Positions 35,919 to 49,194 are shown, counted from the first letter of the stretch. The stretch: DNA of 64,000 nt from Simplicispira hankyongi (GCF_003570885.1 NZ_QXJC01000001.1:310001-374000), one strand, 5' to 3'. Numbers and translations: made by a program. Notes: a model not told the origin generated them from the letters alone.

Positions 35919-37772
35919 TTAACGCCCCCCGGGCTTTTGGTACATGCCTTCGATGGCTTGCGCGAAATAGGCCATCAAATTGTTGCGCTTGAGCTTGAGC
36001 GTGGGCGTCATGAAGCCGTTTTCTGTCGTCCACGGCTCCAGTGTGCAGTACACGGTGCGGGGCACGGCGTAGCGCGGAAAGCTGGCGGTGTTGATTTCAA
36101 TGCGCGCCAGGATGGCACGGTGCACTGCGGCGTTGTTCAGGCTGTCCGGATCTTTCGGGTCCAGCCCCAGGCTCTCAGCCAAGCGCAGCCATTCGTCGCT
36201 CTTGAGCACCGCCACGCAGGCGATGAACGGGCGGTTTTCGCCCACCACGAAGGTTTGTTCGAGCAGGGGGTCGGATTGCAGGGCCAGTTCCAAGTCGCCC
36301 GGCGGGATTTTTTCACCGGTCGAGGTGACGATGATCTCCTTGATACGCCCCCGGATGTAGATACGGCCGTCCACGATGTCGGCCTGGTCGCCCGTGCCCA
36401 GCCAACCGTCGGTAGCCAGGATTCTGGCCGTGTCGTCGGGGCGCTTCCAGTAGCCTTTCATCACGATGGAGCCGCGCACCTGCAGCTCGCGGTTCTCGCC
36501 AATGCGCACCTCTACACCGGGAAGCGCACGGCCCACGCTGGCGGGGTCGTTGTCGTGCACGGTGTTCACGCAGACCACGGGGGAGGTTTCCGTCATGCCG
36601 TAGCCCTGCACCAGTGGCAGGCCCAGGCCCAGAAAGCACTTGGCAATGGTGGGCGAGAGCGGTGCACCGCCGCTGACCGCCACACGCACACGCCCGCCGA
36701 ACTGCGCCAGCAGTGGTTTTGCCACCAAGGCCTGCAGCGCGGGCCAGGGCAGCAGGTTCATCCAGCCGCCCAATGCTTCGTCGTGCGCGGGTGGCGGCAG
36801 GCCTTGTGCGCGGCAAAAACGCTGCCAGCCTTTGGACTGCGCGGCTTCATAGAGCTGCATCTTCCAGGGCGTGGGCGACAACATCTCAAGTAGCTTGGCG
36901 TGAACGCGCTCGTAGATGCGCGGCACCGAGACCAGCACCGTGGGACGGATGATTTTCAGGTCGTCGGCCAACAACGCCACCGATCGTGCAAAGGCCACAC
37001 AGCAGCCCGCAGCGATGGGGAGGTAGTAGCCCCCCGTGCGCTCGAAGGTGTGCGACAGCGGCAGGAACGACAGAAAAACGTCGTCCTGCGTGGGTGCAAT
37101 GCGCTCCAGCACGGCCTGCACATCGCTGACCACGTTGCGATGCGTCAGCATCACGCCCTTGGGCTTGCCCGTAGTGCCCGAGGTGTAGACGATGGCGGCG
37201 AGGTCGTCTGGGCCTGGAGGGATAGGCACCGGCGCCGCCAGTGGCTGCCCGGCATCGCCCAGCCACTGCGCGAGCGAGCCCAGGGCGGGGCCGTCGGAAG
37301 GGGTGGGGCGGAGTTTCAGCGCCGGGTCTTCGTCCGTTACCACCACAGCGCGCAGCGCAGGAAAGGCGGTACCCACGGCACGGATCTGCTCCCACTGCGC
37401 CGCCTGGCCCACGATGAGCACGGAGGCATCGCTGTCTTGAAGGATATAGGCAATGCTGCCTGGGTTATCAATGGCGTGCAGCGGCACCGGCACGCAGCCG
37501 GCGGCCAGCGTGGACTGGTCGGCGCACACGGCGTGCAGACCATTGGGCAACAAAATGGCCACGCGCGCGCCTGCGGGCAACTGCATGGCGGCCAGGGCCT
37601 GCGTCCACGAGGCCACCTGCTTGGCGGTCTGCGCCCAGCTCAGATCAGACCAGGCCTGGGTGGCAAGGTCGTAGAGGCGGTACGCGGGGGCGTCGGGGGT
37701 CAGGGCCACCCGGTTGGAGAAAAGCTGGGGAAGGGTTTGCGCGCAGGAGATGTCGGGTGAAAAGGTGGTCAT
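35919..37772 (-). CDS. AMP-dependent long-chain acyl-CoA synthetase
   Basis: 617 residues, FadD15/long-chain ACSL type. AMP-binding P-loop IVYTSGTTGKPKGVMLTHRN, SFLPLSHTFERTGGYYLPI, adenine site GYGMTETSPVVCVNT, hinge DGRIYIRGRIKEIIVTSTGE and the catalytic Lys region TPTLKLKRNN. It activates fatty or other carboxylic acids to CoA esters. Regulated by unknown means; a GntR gene lies 142 bp beyond its start on the same strand. Convergent with the saccharopine-dehydrogenase gene. Confidence 0.88.
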   Translation of the reverse strand: MTTFSPDISCAQTLPQLFSNRVALTPDAPAYRLYDLATQAWSDLSWAQTAKQVASWTQALAAMQLPAGARVAILLPNGLHAVCADQSTLAAGCVPVPLHAIDNPGSIAYILQDSDASVLIVGQAAQWEQIRAVGTAFPALRAVVVTDEDPALKLRPTPSDGPALGSLAQWLGDAGQPLAAPVPIPPGPDDLAAIVYTSGTTGKPKGVMLTHRNVVSDVQAVLERIAPTQDDVFLSFLPLSHTFERTGGYYLPIAAGCCVAFARSVALLADDLKIIRPTVLVSVPRIYERVHAKLLEMLSPTPWKMQLYEAAQSKGWQRFCRAQGLPPPAHDEALGGWMNLLPWPALQALVAKPLLAQFGGRVRVAVSGGAPLSPTIAKCFLGLGLPLVQGYGMTETSPVVCVNTVHDNDPASVGRALPGVEVRIGENRELQVRGSIVMKGYWKRPDDTARILATDGWLGTGDQADIVDGRIYIRGRIKEIIVTSTGEKIPPGDLELALQSDPLLEQTFVVGENRPFIACVAVLKSDEWLRLAESLGLDPKDPDSLNNAAVHRAILARIEINTASFPRYAVPRTVYCTLEPWTTENGFMTPTLKLKRNNLMAYFAQAIEGMYQKPGGR

Positions 37773-37914
37773 CGGGGGCAGTGTGGGGGCAGGCCTGCGG
37801 CACTGGGACGGTTGCCAAGCACGGGCAAACCCTTAAATGATAGCGCCCAGGTACACCACCACCACGTCGCAGACTTCGTTGGAAAGCGTGGGAGCGTGCC
37901 ACGCTGGAAAACGG

Positions 37915-38550
37915 TCAGGCGGCGGCTTCCAGGCCGTGCGCAAAATGCTCTTGCATGGCCTTGACCGTCGCGGCGGTGTCGCGCGCCAACAAGGCGGCCA
38001 TGATGGCGCGGTGCTCGTTCAGCGAGTCTTCAATGCGGCCCTGCTTGAGCAAGGAATTGTGGCGGTTGAGCTTCATCACTTTGCGCAGGTCAGCCACCAT
38101 CTGGCTGCGCCAGCGGTTGCCAGATAACTCCAGAAGGCGCATGTGAAATTGCTCATTGAGGACAAAAAAGCGGTCACGCTCGCCAACGGCCGTCTCCAGC
38201 TCGGCATGCAATTGCTGCAGAGCCCGCAGATCCTCTGGCTTGGCGAGCGTTGCCACCACCCCGGCAGAATCGCTCTCCAGCAAGCTGAGCAGGTGGTACA
38301 CATCGCGCAGGTCTTTTTCCGACATTTCGGTGACGTAGGCGCCGCGCCGCACTTTCATGGTCACCAGCCCCTCGGCGGCCAGCACCTTCAGCGCTTCGCG
38401 CAGCGGGGTGCGGCTGATACCGAACTCCTCGGCAATGCGCAGCTCGTCGATCCAGCTACCGGGTTCAAGCTCGCGCCGAAAAATGCGCTGACGCAGTTCC
38501 TCTGCCACCTCCTGGTAGAGCGCGCGGGGGGTGAGCGTAATGGCGGACAT
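37915..38550 (-). CDS. GntR family regulator, FCD (FadR) subgroup
   Basis: 211 residues from the ATG at 38548-38550; the frame is open upstream but AT-rich and promoter-like. Winged helix LYQEVAEELRQRIFRRELEP with ELRIAEEFGISRTPLREALK. All-helical FCD domain with metal-ligand type residues (DLRDVYHLLSLLESDSAGVV, NEQFHMRLLEL, LNEHRAIMAALLARD). It stands divergent to methylmalonyl-CoA mutase, so it is the likely local regulator of the propionyl-CoA operon, responding to an acyl-CoA or organic acid. Confidence 0.88.
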   Translation of the reverse strand: MSAITLTPRALYQEVAEELRQRIFRRELEPGSWIDELRIAEEFGISRTPLREALKVLAAEGLVTMKVRRGAYVTEMSEKDLRDVYHLLSLLESDSAGVVATLAKPEDLRALQQLHAELETAVGERDRFFVLNEQFHMRLLELSGNRWRSQMVADLRKVMKLNRHNSLLKQGRIEDSLNEHRAIMAALLARDTAATVKAMQEHFAHGLEAAA

Positions 38551-38578
38551 GGGCGGATTGTAAGCTGGATAGAATATT

Positions 38579-38608
38579 TTGAATGAATAATTATAAATGA
38601 TGTAAACT
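38579..38608 (+). promoter_or_regulatory. probable promoter of the propionyl-CoA operon
   Basis: TTGAAT (38579-38584), 18 bp, TAAACT (38603-38608) in an AT-rich divergent gap, with an ATAATTAT palindrome between the boxes that could be a GntR operator. Start site would be about 70 nt ahead of the mutase ATG. Confidence 0.4.
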
Positions 38609-38683
38609 GCACGGCGTTTCAGGTCGGCGGTTTGCAGCCGCAGCAGCAGGTCGCTACGACCATTTTTCAAAGAGTTGTTCGCT

Positions 38684-40845
<2,162 letters not shown>

Positions 40846-40849
<4 letters not shown>

Positions 40850-41874
40850 TCCCTGCGGCGATTCTCGACGGCATCCTGCATGGCAGCGCCGCTCAGCAGC
40901 GCCGCGCCATGGCCAAGGCCATCACCCTGCTCGAATCCACCCGCGCCGACCACCGCGCGCAGGGCGATGCGCTGCTCACGCAGCTGCTGCCGCACACCGG
41001 CAAGAGCTTTCGCTTAGGGATCAGCGGCGTGCCCGGCGTGGGCAAGTCCACCTTCATCGAGGCGCTGGGCCTGTACCTCATCGCCCAGGGCCACCGCGTG
41101 GCGGTGCTCACCATCGACCCATCCAGCAGCGTCTCGGGCGGCTCCATCCTGGGCGACAAGACGCGCATGGAGCACCTGTCGGTGAACGAATCGGCCTACA
41201 TCCGCCCCAGCCCCAGCAGCGGCACCCTGGGCGGTGTGGCGGAGAAAACGCGCGAAGCCATGCTGGTCTGCGAGGCCGCAGGCTACGACGTGGTGATCGT
41301 CGAGACGGTGGGCGTGGGCCAGTCCGAGACGGCCGCCGCCAGCATGACGGACATGTTCGTGCTGCTGCAACTGCCCAACGCTGGCGACGACTTGCAGGCC
41401 ATCAAGAAGGGCGTGATGGAGATCGCCGACCTGGTGGTCATCAACAAGGCCGACCTAGACCCCCATGCCGCCATGCGGGCCGATGCGCAAATCACATCGA
41501 GCCTGCGCATCCTCAGCCAGCACGGCAACCCCGACAACGCCTCGCACGACACCACGCGCTGGCACCCCAAGGTGCTGCAGATCAGCGCGCTGCTGGGGCA
41601 GGGTATCGATAGTTTCTGGAATGCCGTCACGCAATACCGCCAATTGCAAACCGCCAACGGCCGCCTGGCCACGCGGCGCGAAAAGCAGGCCCTGGCCTGG
41701 ATGTGGGAGCGCATTGACGCCGGGCTCAAGCAGGCGTTTCGTGCGCACCCGCAGGTCAAACACCTGCTGCCCGCCCTGCAGCGGGATGTGGCGGCGGGGC
41801 GCATCGCGGCCTCCACTGCAGCAAGAAATCTGCTTTCAGCGCAATCAGGACAAGCGCTGTCAGCTATTGAATAG
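40846..41874 (+). CDS. meaB: methylmalonyl-CoA mutase-associated GTPase MeaB
   Basis: 342 residues. G3E GTPase that loads and protects the mutase cofactor. P-loop [52 protein letters not shown] (Walker B) and VVINKADLD (base recognition). GTG start inside the mutase stop, so translation is coupled and stoichiometry matched. The last ~16 residues ([16 protein letters not shown]) and the TAG stop are supplied by a repeat element that has replaced or extended the native end. Confidence 0.93.
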
Positions 41875-41884
41875 ATAGCAAATC
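41823..41884 (+). repeat. dispersed palindromic element, copy at the 3' end of meaB
   Basis: Orientation A: TGCTTTCAGCGCAATCAGGA then CAAGCGCTGTCAGCTATTGA. Provides codons for the meaB tail in the same frame as the tex copy (Ser-Ala-Gln-x-Gly-Gln-Ala-x-x-Ala-Ile-Glu against Pro-Ala-Gln-x-Gly-Gln-Ala-x-x-Ala-Ile-Glu) and then the stop. Confidence 0.75.
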
Positions 41885-41914
41885 AAACCACACAGGCTCA
41901 CTCAAAGGACGACC

Positions 41915-43447
41915 ATGCAAGACATCCTCGATCAACTGGAAAAAAAGCGTGCGCTGGCGCGACTGGGTGGCGGGCAAAAGCGCATCGACTCGCAGCACAA
42001 GAAGGGCAAGCTCACCGCGCGCGAACGCATCGAATTGCTGCTCGACGATGGCACTTTTGAAGAATGGGACATGTTCGTCGAGCACCGCTGCACCGACTTC
42101 GGCATGGAAGGCCAGAAAATTCCCGGCGACGGCGTGGTCACGGGCTACGGCATGATCAACGGCCGCCTCGTGTTCGTGTTCAGCCAGGACTTCACGGTGT
42201 TCGGCGGCGCCTTGTCTGAGACCCATGCCGAGAAAATCTGCAAGGTCATGGACCAGGCCATGAAGGTCGGCGCCCCGGTGATCGGACTGAACGACTCGGG
42301 TGGTGCGCGCATCCAGGAAGGCGTGGCCAGCCTGGGCGGCTATGCCGACGTGTTCCAGCGCAACGTGATGGCCAGTGGCGTGGTGCCGCAGATCAGCATG
42401 ATCATGGGCCCCTGCGCCGGCGGCGCCGTGTATTCGCCGGCCATGACCGACTTCATCTTCATGGTCAAGGACAGCAGCTACATGTTCGTCACCGGCCCCG
42501 ACGTGGTCAAGACCGTGACGCACGAGAGCGTGACCGCTGAGGAACTGGGCGGCGCCATTACCCACACCACCAAGAGCGGCGTGGCCGACATGGCGTTCGA
42601 GAGCGACGTCGAGGCGCTGATGATGCTGCGGCGCCTGTACAACTACCTCCCGCTGAACAACCGTGAGAAGGCGCCCGTTCGCCCCAGCAACGACCCGGCC
42701 GACCGGGCCGACCTGTCGCTCGACACCCTGGTACCAGCCAATGCCAACCAGCCCTATGACATGAAGGAACTCATCGTCAAGACGGTGGACGACGGCGATT
42801 TCTTCGAGCTGCAGCCCGACTACGCCAGGAACATCGTCATTGGCCTGGCCCGCATGGAAGGCCAGACCGTGGGCATCGTCGCCAACCAGCCGCTGGTGCT
42901 GGCCGGGTGCCTGGACATCAAGAGCAGCATCAAGGCCGCGCGCTTCGTGCGCTTTTGCGATGCCTTCAACATCCCCGTCATCACGTTTGTTGACGTGCCC
43001 GGCTTCATGCCCGGAACGTCGCAAGAGTACGGCGGCATCATCAAACACGGCGCCAAGCTGCTGTTTGCCTACGCCGAGTGCACCGTGCCCAAGATCACCG
43101 TCATCACGCGCAAGGCCTATGGCGGTGCGTACGACGTGATGAGCTCTAAGCATCTGCGCGGCGACGTGAACCTGGCCTGGCCCAACGCCGAAATCGCGGT
43201 GATGGGTGCCAAGGGCGCCGTGGAAATCATCTTCCGCGAAGACAAGAACGACCCGGTGAAGCTGGCTGCCCGTGAGGCGGAATACAAAGAGCGCTTTGCC
43301 AACCCGTTCGTGGCCGGCGCACGCGGCTTCATCGACGACGTGATCCTGCCGCACGAGACGCGCAAGCGCATCTGCCGCAGTCTGGTCATGCTGCGCGACA
43401 AGAAGCTTGAGAACCCATGGCGCAAGCACGGCAACATTCCCCTTTGA
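41915..43447 (+). CDS. pccB: propionyl-CoA carboxylase, carboxyltransferase (beta) subunit
   Basis: 510 residues. Makes (S)-methylmalonyl-CoA from propionyl-CoA with the biotin-carrying alpha subunit. Seen: [40 protein letters not shown], the oxyanion-forming [37 protein letters not shown] and [20 protein letters not shown]. Length and motifs are those of PccB rather than AccD. It starts 40 nt after meaB. A 155-nt gap with strong RNA folding potential separates it from pccA. Confidence 0.94.
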   Translation: MQDILDQLEKKRALARLGGGQKRIDSQHKKGKLTARERIELLLDDGTFEEWDMFVEHRCTDFGMEGQKIPGDGVVTGYGMINGRLVFVFSQDFTVFGGALSETHAEKICKVMDQAMKVGAPVIGLNDSGGARIQEGVASLGGYADVFQRNVMASGVVPQISMIMGPCAGGAVYSPAMTDFIFMVKDSSYMFVTGPDVVKTVTHESVTAEELGGAITHTTKSGVADMAFESDVEALMMLRRLYNYLPLNNREKAPVRPSNDPADRADLSLDTLVPANANQPYDMKELIVKTVDDGDFFELQPDYARNIVIGLARMEGQTVGIVANQPLVLAGCLDIKSSIKAARFVRFCDAFNIPVITFVDVPGFMPGTSQEYGGIIKHGAKLLFAYAECTVPKITVITRKAYGGAYDVMSSKHLRGDVNLAWPNAEIAVMGAKGAVEIIFREDKNDPVKLAAREAEYKERFANPFVAGARGFIDDVILPHETRKRICRSLVMLRDKKLENPWRKHGNIPL

Positions 43448-43457
43448 GCGACACTGC

Positions 43458-43549
43458 CACAGCCCTTGGGGCGTCGTTGCCAGACCTTGTCGTAGCGCTG
43501 CTACTGCCTGCGGTCCGGCGCCTGGCCCCAACCGCTTCGCTGGGCTGTG
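43458..43549 (+). ncRNA. structured RNA candidate between pccB and pccA
   Basis: Four nested helices can form in the 155-nt gap: CACAGCCC with GGGCTGTG (43458-43465 / 43542-43549), TTGGGGC with GCCCCAA (43466-43472 / 43525-43531), GCC-A-GACC with GGTC-C-GGC (43479-43486 / 43512-43519) and GTAGC with GCTAC (43492-43496 / 43500-43504). Together they make one long bulged hairpin of 92 nt. It could be a cis element controlling pccA or a small RNA. No known class recognised. Confidence 0.45.
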
Positions 43550-43602
43550 TCAGCACCTAACCTAATACGTTTCGGGTAAGAGCCCTTGGAAAGATACAAA
43601 GT

Positions 43603-45647
<2,045 letters not shown>

Positions 45648-45651
<4 letters not shown>

Positions 45652-46784
45652 CGGAGCGCGCGCACCCACACACCATGGCACTGCACCGGCCCGCTGCGCC
45701 GCGCACCGCGACCGGCCCCTGGCCCGTCGCGGCGGTGCAGGCGCTGCTGGAGCGCCCGCTGCTGGATCTGCTGTTCGAGGCGCAAAGCGTGCACCGTGCG
45801 CACTGGCCGGCCGGGGACATCGAACTGGCCACGCTGCTGTCGGTCAAAACGGGCGGCTGCCCCGAAAACTGCGGTTACTGCCCCCAGTCGGCCGAATTTG
45901 ACACCGGCGTGAAGGCCCAGAAAATGCTGGGCGTGGACGAGGTGCTGCAGGCGGCACGGGCGGCACAGGACGCCGGCGCCACGCGCTTTTGCATGGGCGC
46001 GGCCTGGCGTGCGCCCAAAGACCGCGACATCGAGAAAATGGCCGAGCTCGTCGCTGCGGTGAAGGGGCTGGGGCTGGAAACCTGCGCCACGCTGGGCATG
46101 CTCGAAGTACACCAGGCGCAAACGCTCAAGCAGGCGGGGCTCGACTACTACAACCACAACCTCGACACCGCCCCCGAGTACTACCAGGACGTGGTCAGCA
46201 CGCGCGCCTACCAGGACCGCCTGGACACGCTGGACCATGTACGCGCTGCCGGCGTCAAGGTGTGCTGTGGCGGCATCATCGGCATGGGCGAAGCCCCGGT
46301 GCACCGCGCCGGGCTCATTGCCCAGTTGGCCAACCTCAACCCCTACCCCGAATCCGTGCCCATCAACAGCCTAGTGCGGGTGCCGGGCACGCCATTGGCC
46401 GACAGCGAGCCGGTGGACCCGCTTGATTTCGTGCGCGTCATCGCCGTCGCCCGCATCACCATGCCCAAGGCGCGGGTGCGTCTCTCGGCCGGCCGCCAGC
46501 AGCTCGGCGAGGCCGTGCAGGCCCTGTGCTTTCTGGCTGGCGCCAATTCGATCTTTTATGGCGACAAGCTGCTGATCACCGGCAACCCCGATGCCGGCGC
46601 CGACCTGCAGTTGCTCGCAAAGCTGGGCCTGCGCGCGCAGGCCGCGGCGGACCGGCCAGCGGCAGCCACGAGCACGGGCGGATGCGGCTGTGGCTGCACC
46701 TGCGCCAGCGATGCCAACGACACGGCCGAAATCGCCGCCGAAATCACCGCAGTACCCACTGCAGATACAGGAGCCCCCGCATGA
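45648..46784 (+). CDS. bioB: biotin synthase
   Basis: 378 residues, longer than the ~346 of E. coli. Radical-SAM enzyme that inserts sulfur into dethiobiotin. [4Fe-4S] cysteines in [16 protein letters not shown] (Cys71, 75, 78); [36 protein letters not shown] and [20 protein letters not shown] are family segments. The C-terminus adds about 35 residues with a Cys/Gly cluster ([11 protein letters not shown]) of unknown use. GTG start in the pccA stop, linking cofactor synthesis to the biotin enzyme; ATGA overlap with the VOC gene. Confidence 0.93.
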
Positions 46785-47251
46785 CCCCCACACCACGCCC
46801 GTTCAAAGTTCTGGGCATCCAGCAAATCGCCATTGGCGGCGCCGACAAGACGCGCCTGCAAACGCTCTGGATCGACATGCTGGGCCTGGAGATGACCGCC
46901 ACCTTCAAAAGCGACCGCGAGAACGTGGACGAAGACATTTGCACCATGGGCCGGGGCGCCACGCGCGTTGAAGTCGATTTGATGCAGCCGCTGGACCCCG
47001 AGAAGAAACCCGCCGTCCACACCACGCCGCTCAACCACGTGGGCCTGTGGATCGACGACCTGCCCAAGGCCGTGGACTGGCTTACGGCGCAGGGCGTGCG
47101 TTTTGCGCCCGGTGGCGTGCGCAAAGGCGCTGCGGGTTACGACATCTGCTTTCTGCACCCCAAGTCCAACGACGAATTCCCGATCGCCGGGGAGGGCGTG
47201 CTGATTGAGCTGGTGCAGGCGCCGGCGGACGTGATCGCCGCCCTGGGCTGA
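46781..47251 (+). CDS. VOC family protein, possible methylmalonyl-CoA epimerase
   Basis: 156 residues with two beta-alpha-beta-beta-beta modules of the glyoxalase/VOC fold: [53 protein letters not shown] and [11 protein letters not shown]. As last gene of the propionyl-CoA set it is a natural candidate for the epimerase that joins PccAB to the mutase, and none other lies in the window. The first metal-ligand position is Gln15 where epimerases and glyoxalases have His, so activity is uncertain. A lyase of other function remains possible. Confidence 0.6.
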   Translation: MTPTPRPFKVLGIQQIAIGGADKTRLQTLWIDMLGLEMTATFKSDRENVDEDICTMGRGATRVEVDLMQPLDPEKKPAVHTTPLNHVGLWIDDLPKAVDWLTAQGVRFAPGGVRKGAAGYDICFLHPKSNDEFPIAGEGVLIELVQAPADVIAALG

Positions 47252-47300
47252 CTGGGCCTATTCAGGCGGCCAGTCTCTCAAGAAGCCTGAAAATACTATC

Positions 47301-47350
47301 AAAAAAATAGCTGCTTGCGCTTACTGGATAAGCGATAGCAGCTATTTTTA
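47301..47350 (+). terminator. repeat element folded as a bidirectional terminator
   Basis: This copy of the dispersed element is nearly a perfect palindrome: AAAAATAGCTGC ... GCAGCTATTTTT with inner TGCGCTTA/TAAGCGAT and a CTGGA loop, about 21 bp of stem with two mismatches and A/T runs on both outsides. It lies between the convergent VOC and DUF2892 genes and would terminate both. The wider element spans 47283-47365. Confidence 0.8.
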
Positions 47351-47359
47351 TCTAAATTT

Positions 47360-47554
47360 TCAGCTTTTCTTCATCGGGCAGGTCTTGATGCCCAGCAGCG
47401 AATACGCCGGGCAGAAGCCCAACAGCCCCGTGGCCACGGGCACCACGCCGATCCAGCCCCACAGCCCCACCGTGCCGGTGGCGGCCAGGGCGATCAGCAC
47501 CAGGCCCACCACCACGCGCAGCACGCGATCCCAGCTTCCTACATTGAGCGACAT
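47360..47554 (-). CDS. DUF2892 small inner-membrane protein
   Basis: 64 residues. SLNVGSWDRVLRVVVGLVLI opens the YgaP-like DUF2892 fold: two membrane helices with a Cys-Pro in each end region (GFCPAYSLLGIKTCPMKK). GGAAAACGAA precedes the ATG. Last of four leftward genes with OsmC and rhodanese. The family is usually tied to sulfur transfer through rhodanese fusion, which suits this operon. The molecular role is not known. Confidence 0.8.
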   Translation of the reverse strand: MSLNVGSWDRVLRVVVGLVLIALAATGTVGLWGWIGVVPVATGLLGFCPAYSLLGIKTCPMKKS

Positions 47555-47598
47555 TTCGTTTTCCTTTCGTTGACAGGGCCCCCGAGATGGGGGTTCAT

Positions 47599-48045
47599 TC
47601 ACTTCAGGCGCACGCCTTCGGCGTCGATCACCTGCAACTCGATGGCAATGCCCAGGCCCACGCTTTGCGTCACGGTGCAGTAGGCTTCAAATTGGTCCAG
47701 CACCCGGTCCAGGTGCTGCAGCGATGCGGCGGCAACGCCCAGGCGCAAGACGGCCGTCATCTTCAGTACGCGCAGGCGGTTCTGGTCGTTGCGGCCGACT
47801 TCGGCCGTCACCGTGCACCCAATCGGCTCGGGCGCCTGCTTGAACTTGCGCAGGGCAAACAGCAAGGAGTCCGACAGGCAGTTGCCCACCGCGGCAGCCA
47901 GCAACTGAACGGGCGAGGGCCCTTGTCCGCTGCCCAGAGGCGCCGGCTCGTCCGCCGCCAGCACCGGGATGCCGCCACCAAAATCCACATCGAAGCGGTA
48001 GTCTTTCTGCTGTCGCAGGGTAATCTGAACCGTGTTTTCACTCAT
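47599..48045 (-). CDS. OsmC/Ohr family protein
   Basis: 148 residues. OsmC fold with PLGSGQGPSPVQLLAAAVGN then CLSDSLLFAL carrying the first peroxidatic-type Cys, and the second Cys in AYCTVTQSVG. Known members reduce organic peroxides; others act in sulfide/persulfide handling. Its place between rhodanese and DUF2892 under an ArsR regulator favours the latter, by inference. ATG start with a weak AAGGCTTGG upstream. Confidence 0.85.
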   Translation of the reverse strand: MSENTVQITLRQQKDYRFDVDFGGGIPVLAADEPAPLGSGQGPSPVQLLAAAVGNCLSDSLLFALRKFKQAPEPIGCTVTAEVGRNDQNRLRVLKMTAVLRLGVAAASLQHLDRVLDQFEAYCTVTQSVGLGIAIELQVIDAEGVRLK

Positions 48046-48079
48046 GCCCAAGCCTTTTCTTGTTGGAATGTTCGAAACA

Positions 48080-48394
48080 TCAGAGGCGGCGGATGCTCCG
48101 TCCCGTCTGCAGTGCCACGGCGCCCACCGAGCCGCCATTGACCGCCTGGGTATAGCCCATTTGCCGCAGCCATTGCAAGGCCATCCCGGACCGGGCGCCG
48201 GACAGACAGTACAGCAGCAGGCGCGCATCCTTGTCCGGCAAGACGGTGGGCGCGTCGTGCACCAGCCGCTCAAGCGACAGGTGCAGCGCGCCATCCACAT
48301 GCCCGGACTCAAACTCAGGACGCGAGCGCACGTCCACCAAAAGCGGCTCGGGGTGGACGGCGGCGTGTGACGCAGGCATGGCGCAGACGCTCAC
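48080..48394 (-). CDS. rhodanese-like sulfurtransferase
   Basis: 104 residues, a single rhodanese domain: LLVDVRSRPEFESGHVDGAL, then the active loop YCLSGARSG with catalytic Cys63, and MALQWLRQMGYTQAVNGGSV. It moves sulfane sulfur onto its Cys. GTG start immediately after the stop of the membrane-protein gene (no gap). E. coli YgaP is a fusion of this domain and a DUF2892 anchor; here the two parts are separate adjacent genes. Confidence 0.88.
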   Translation of the reverse strand: MSVCAMPASHAAVHPEPLLVDVRSRPEFESGHVDGALHLSLERLVHDAPTVLPDKDARLLLYCLSGARSGMALQWLRQMGYTQAVNGGSVGAVALQTGRSIRRL

Positions 48395-48604
48395 TCAGCA
48401 GCCGGGCTGTGCACCCAGCTTGCGCAAAATGGTCTCCAGCATGCACCAGTGCGTGAGCGCGCTTTGGAACAGGTTGGCGCCGACAAAGGCCGTGAACGCC
48501 AGGAACCATTGGCTGACAAACACCGGGCTGCCGGGGATGCCGAGCGCCAACGAGAGAAGAATGAAAGTGCCCGCAAGCAGGCGAACGATTTGCCAGGATT
48601 TCAT
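48395..48604 (-). CDS. DUF2892-like membrane protein
   Basis: 69 residues, two hydrophobic helices (IVRLLAGTFILLSLALGI; FLAFTAFVGANLFQSAL) followed by a Cys-containing end (HWCMLETILRKLGAQPGC). First gene of the leftward rhodanese operon, with its start beside a dyad-rich control region. Probably anchors or works with the rhodanese next to it, as the membrane part of YgaP does. Confidence 0.78.
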   Translation of the reverse strand: MKSWQIVRLLAGTFILLSLALGIPGSPVFVSQWFLAFTAFVGANLFQSALTHWCMLETILRKLGAQPGC

Positions 48605-48634
48605 GGCGGACTCCCAAAATTTAGTTACGAAACT

Positions 48635-48662
48635 GATTATTTAGCCAAACAACTAAATAGTC
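48635..48662 (+). promoter_or_regulatory. operator-like dyad of the ArsR/rhodanese divergent region
   Basis: GATTATTTAG (48635-48644) and CTAAATAGTC (48653-48662) form 10-bp arms with one mismatch and an 8-nt spacer. A second, shorter near-dyad (AGTTACGAAACT) lies just left. AT-rich, between divergent genes, the usual form of an ArsR-family site. Confidence 0.6.
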
Positions 48663-48739
48663 AATTGCCGTATTATGGCAGCATCCGAGGCCGGGTGACT
48701 TGTCTGGCTGTCGGCCCTTGATCCAAGCCTCGCCATCCC

Positions 48740-49090
48740 ATGAAAAACCTCCCGCCCGAAGCCCTCCAGCAAGTTGCGTCGTACTTCCAGACGCTGGCCG
48801 AGCCTACGCGCTTGCGCATCCTGAACCTGCTGCGGGAAGGTGAGCACAACGTGGGCGAGCTGGCCCAGCTCTGCGGCTACACGGCGGCCAATGTCTCGCG
48901 CCATCTCAGCCTGATGACGCAGCAAGGCTTTGTGACGCGCGAGAGCCGGGGCACCAGCGTGTACTACCGCATCGCCGACCCCTCGGTGTATGCCCTGTGT
49001 GATCTGGTCTGCGACAGCATTGCACGCCAGTACGAACGCGCGGTGAAGAACCAGCAGGCGATCTTCACGCGCGGCGACGGCGCGGCGTAA
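48740..49090 (+). CDS. ArsR/SmtB family regulator, likely sulfur or redox responsive
   Basis: 116 residues. Winged helix FQTLAEPTRLRILNLLREGE then ELAQLCGYTAANVSRHLSLM and SRGTSVYYRIADPSVYALCD. Cys45 sits in the recognition region and Cys86/Cys90 near the C-terminus; persulfide sensors of the BigR/SqrR/YgaV group use Cys pairs, though the positions differ. Divergent to rhodanese, OsmC and DUF2892 genes, so I infer it represses them until sulfide or persulfide appears. No metal-site His/Asp cluster typical of SmtB is evident. Confidence 0.82.
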   Translation: MKNLPPEALQQVASYFQTLAEPTRLRILNLLREGEHNVGELAQLCGYTAANVSRHLSLMTQQGFVTRESRGTSVYYRIADPSVYALCDLVCDSIARQYERAVKNQQAIFTRGDGAA

Positions 49091-49194
49091 CAGCGAGGAA
49101 TCGACGAAGCGGGCAGAGCCGCCGTGCGATGACCCGCATGGCGGCTGCTGGCGGCAGAAACCCAGCACCGTCTGGTGGTGCAGATCAGATAGGA

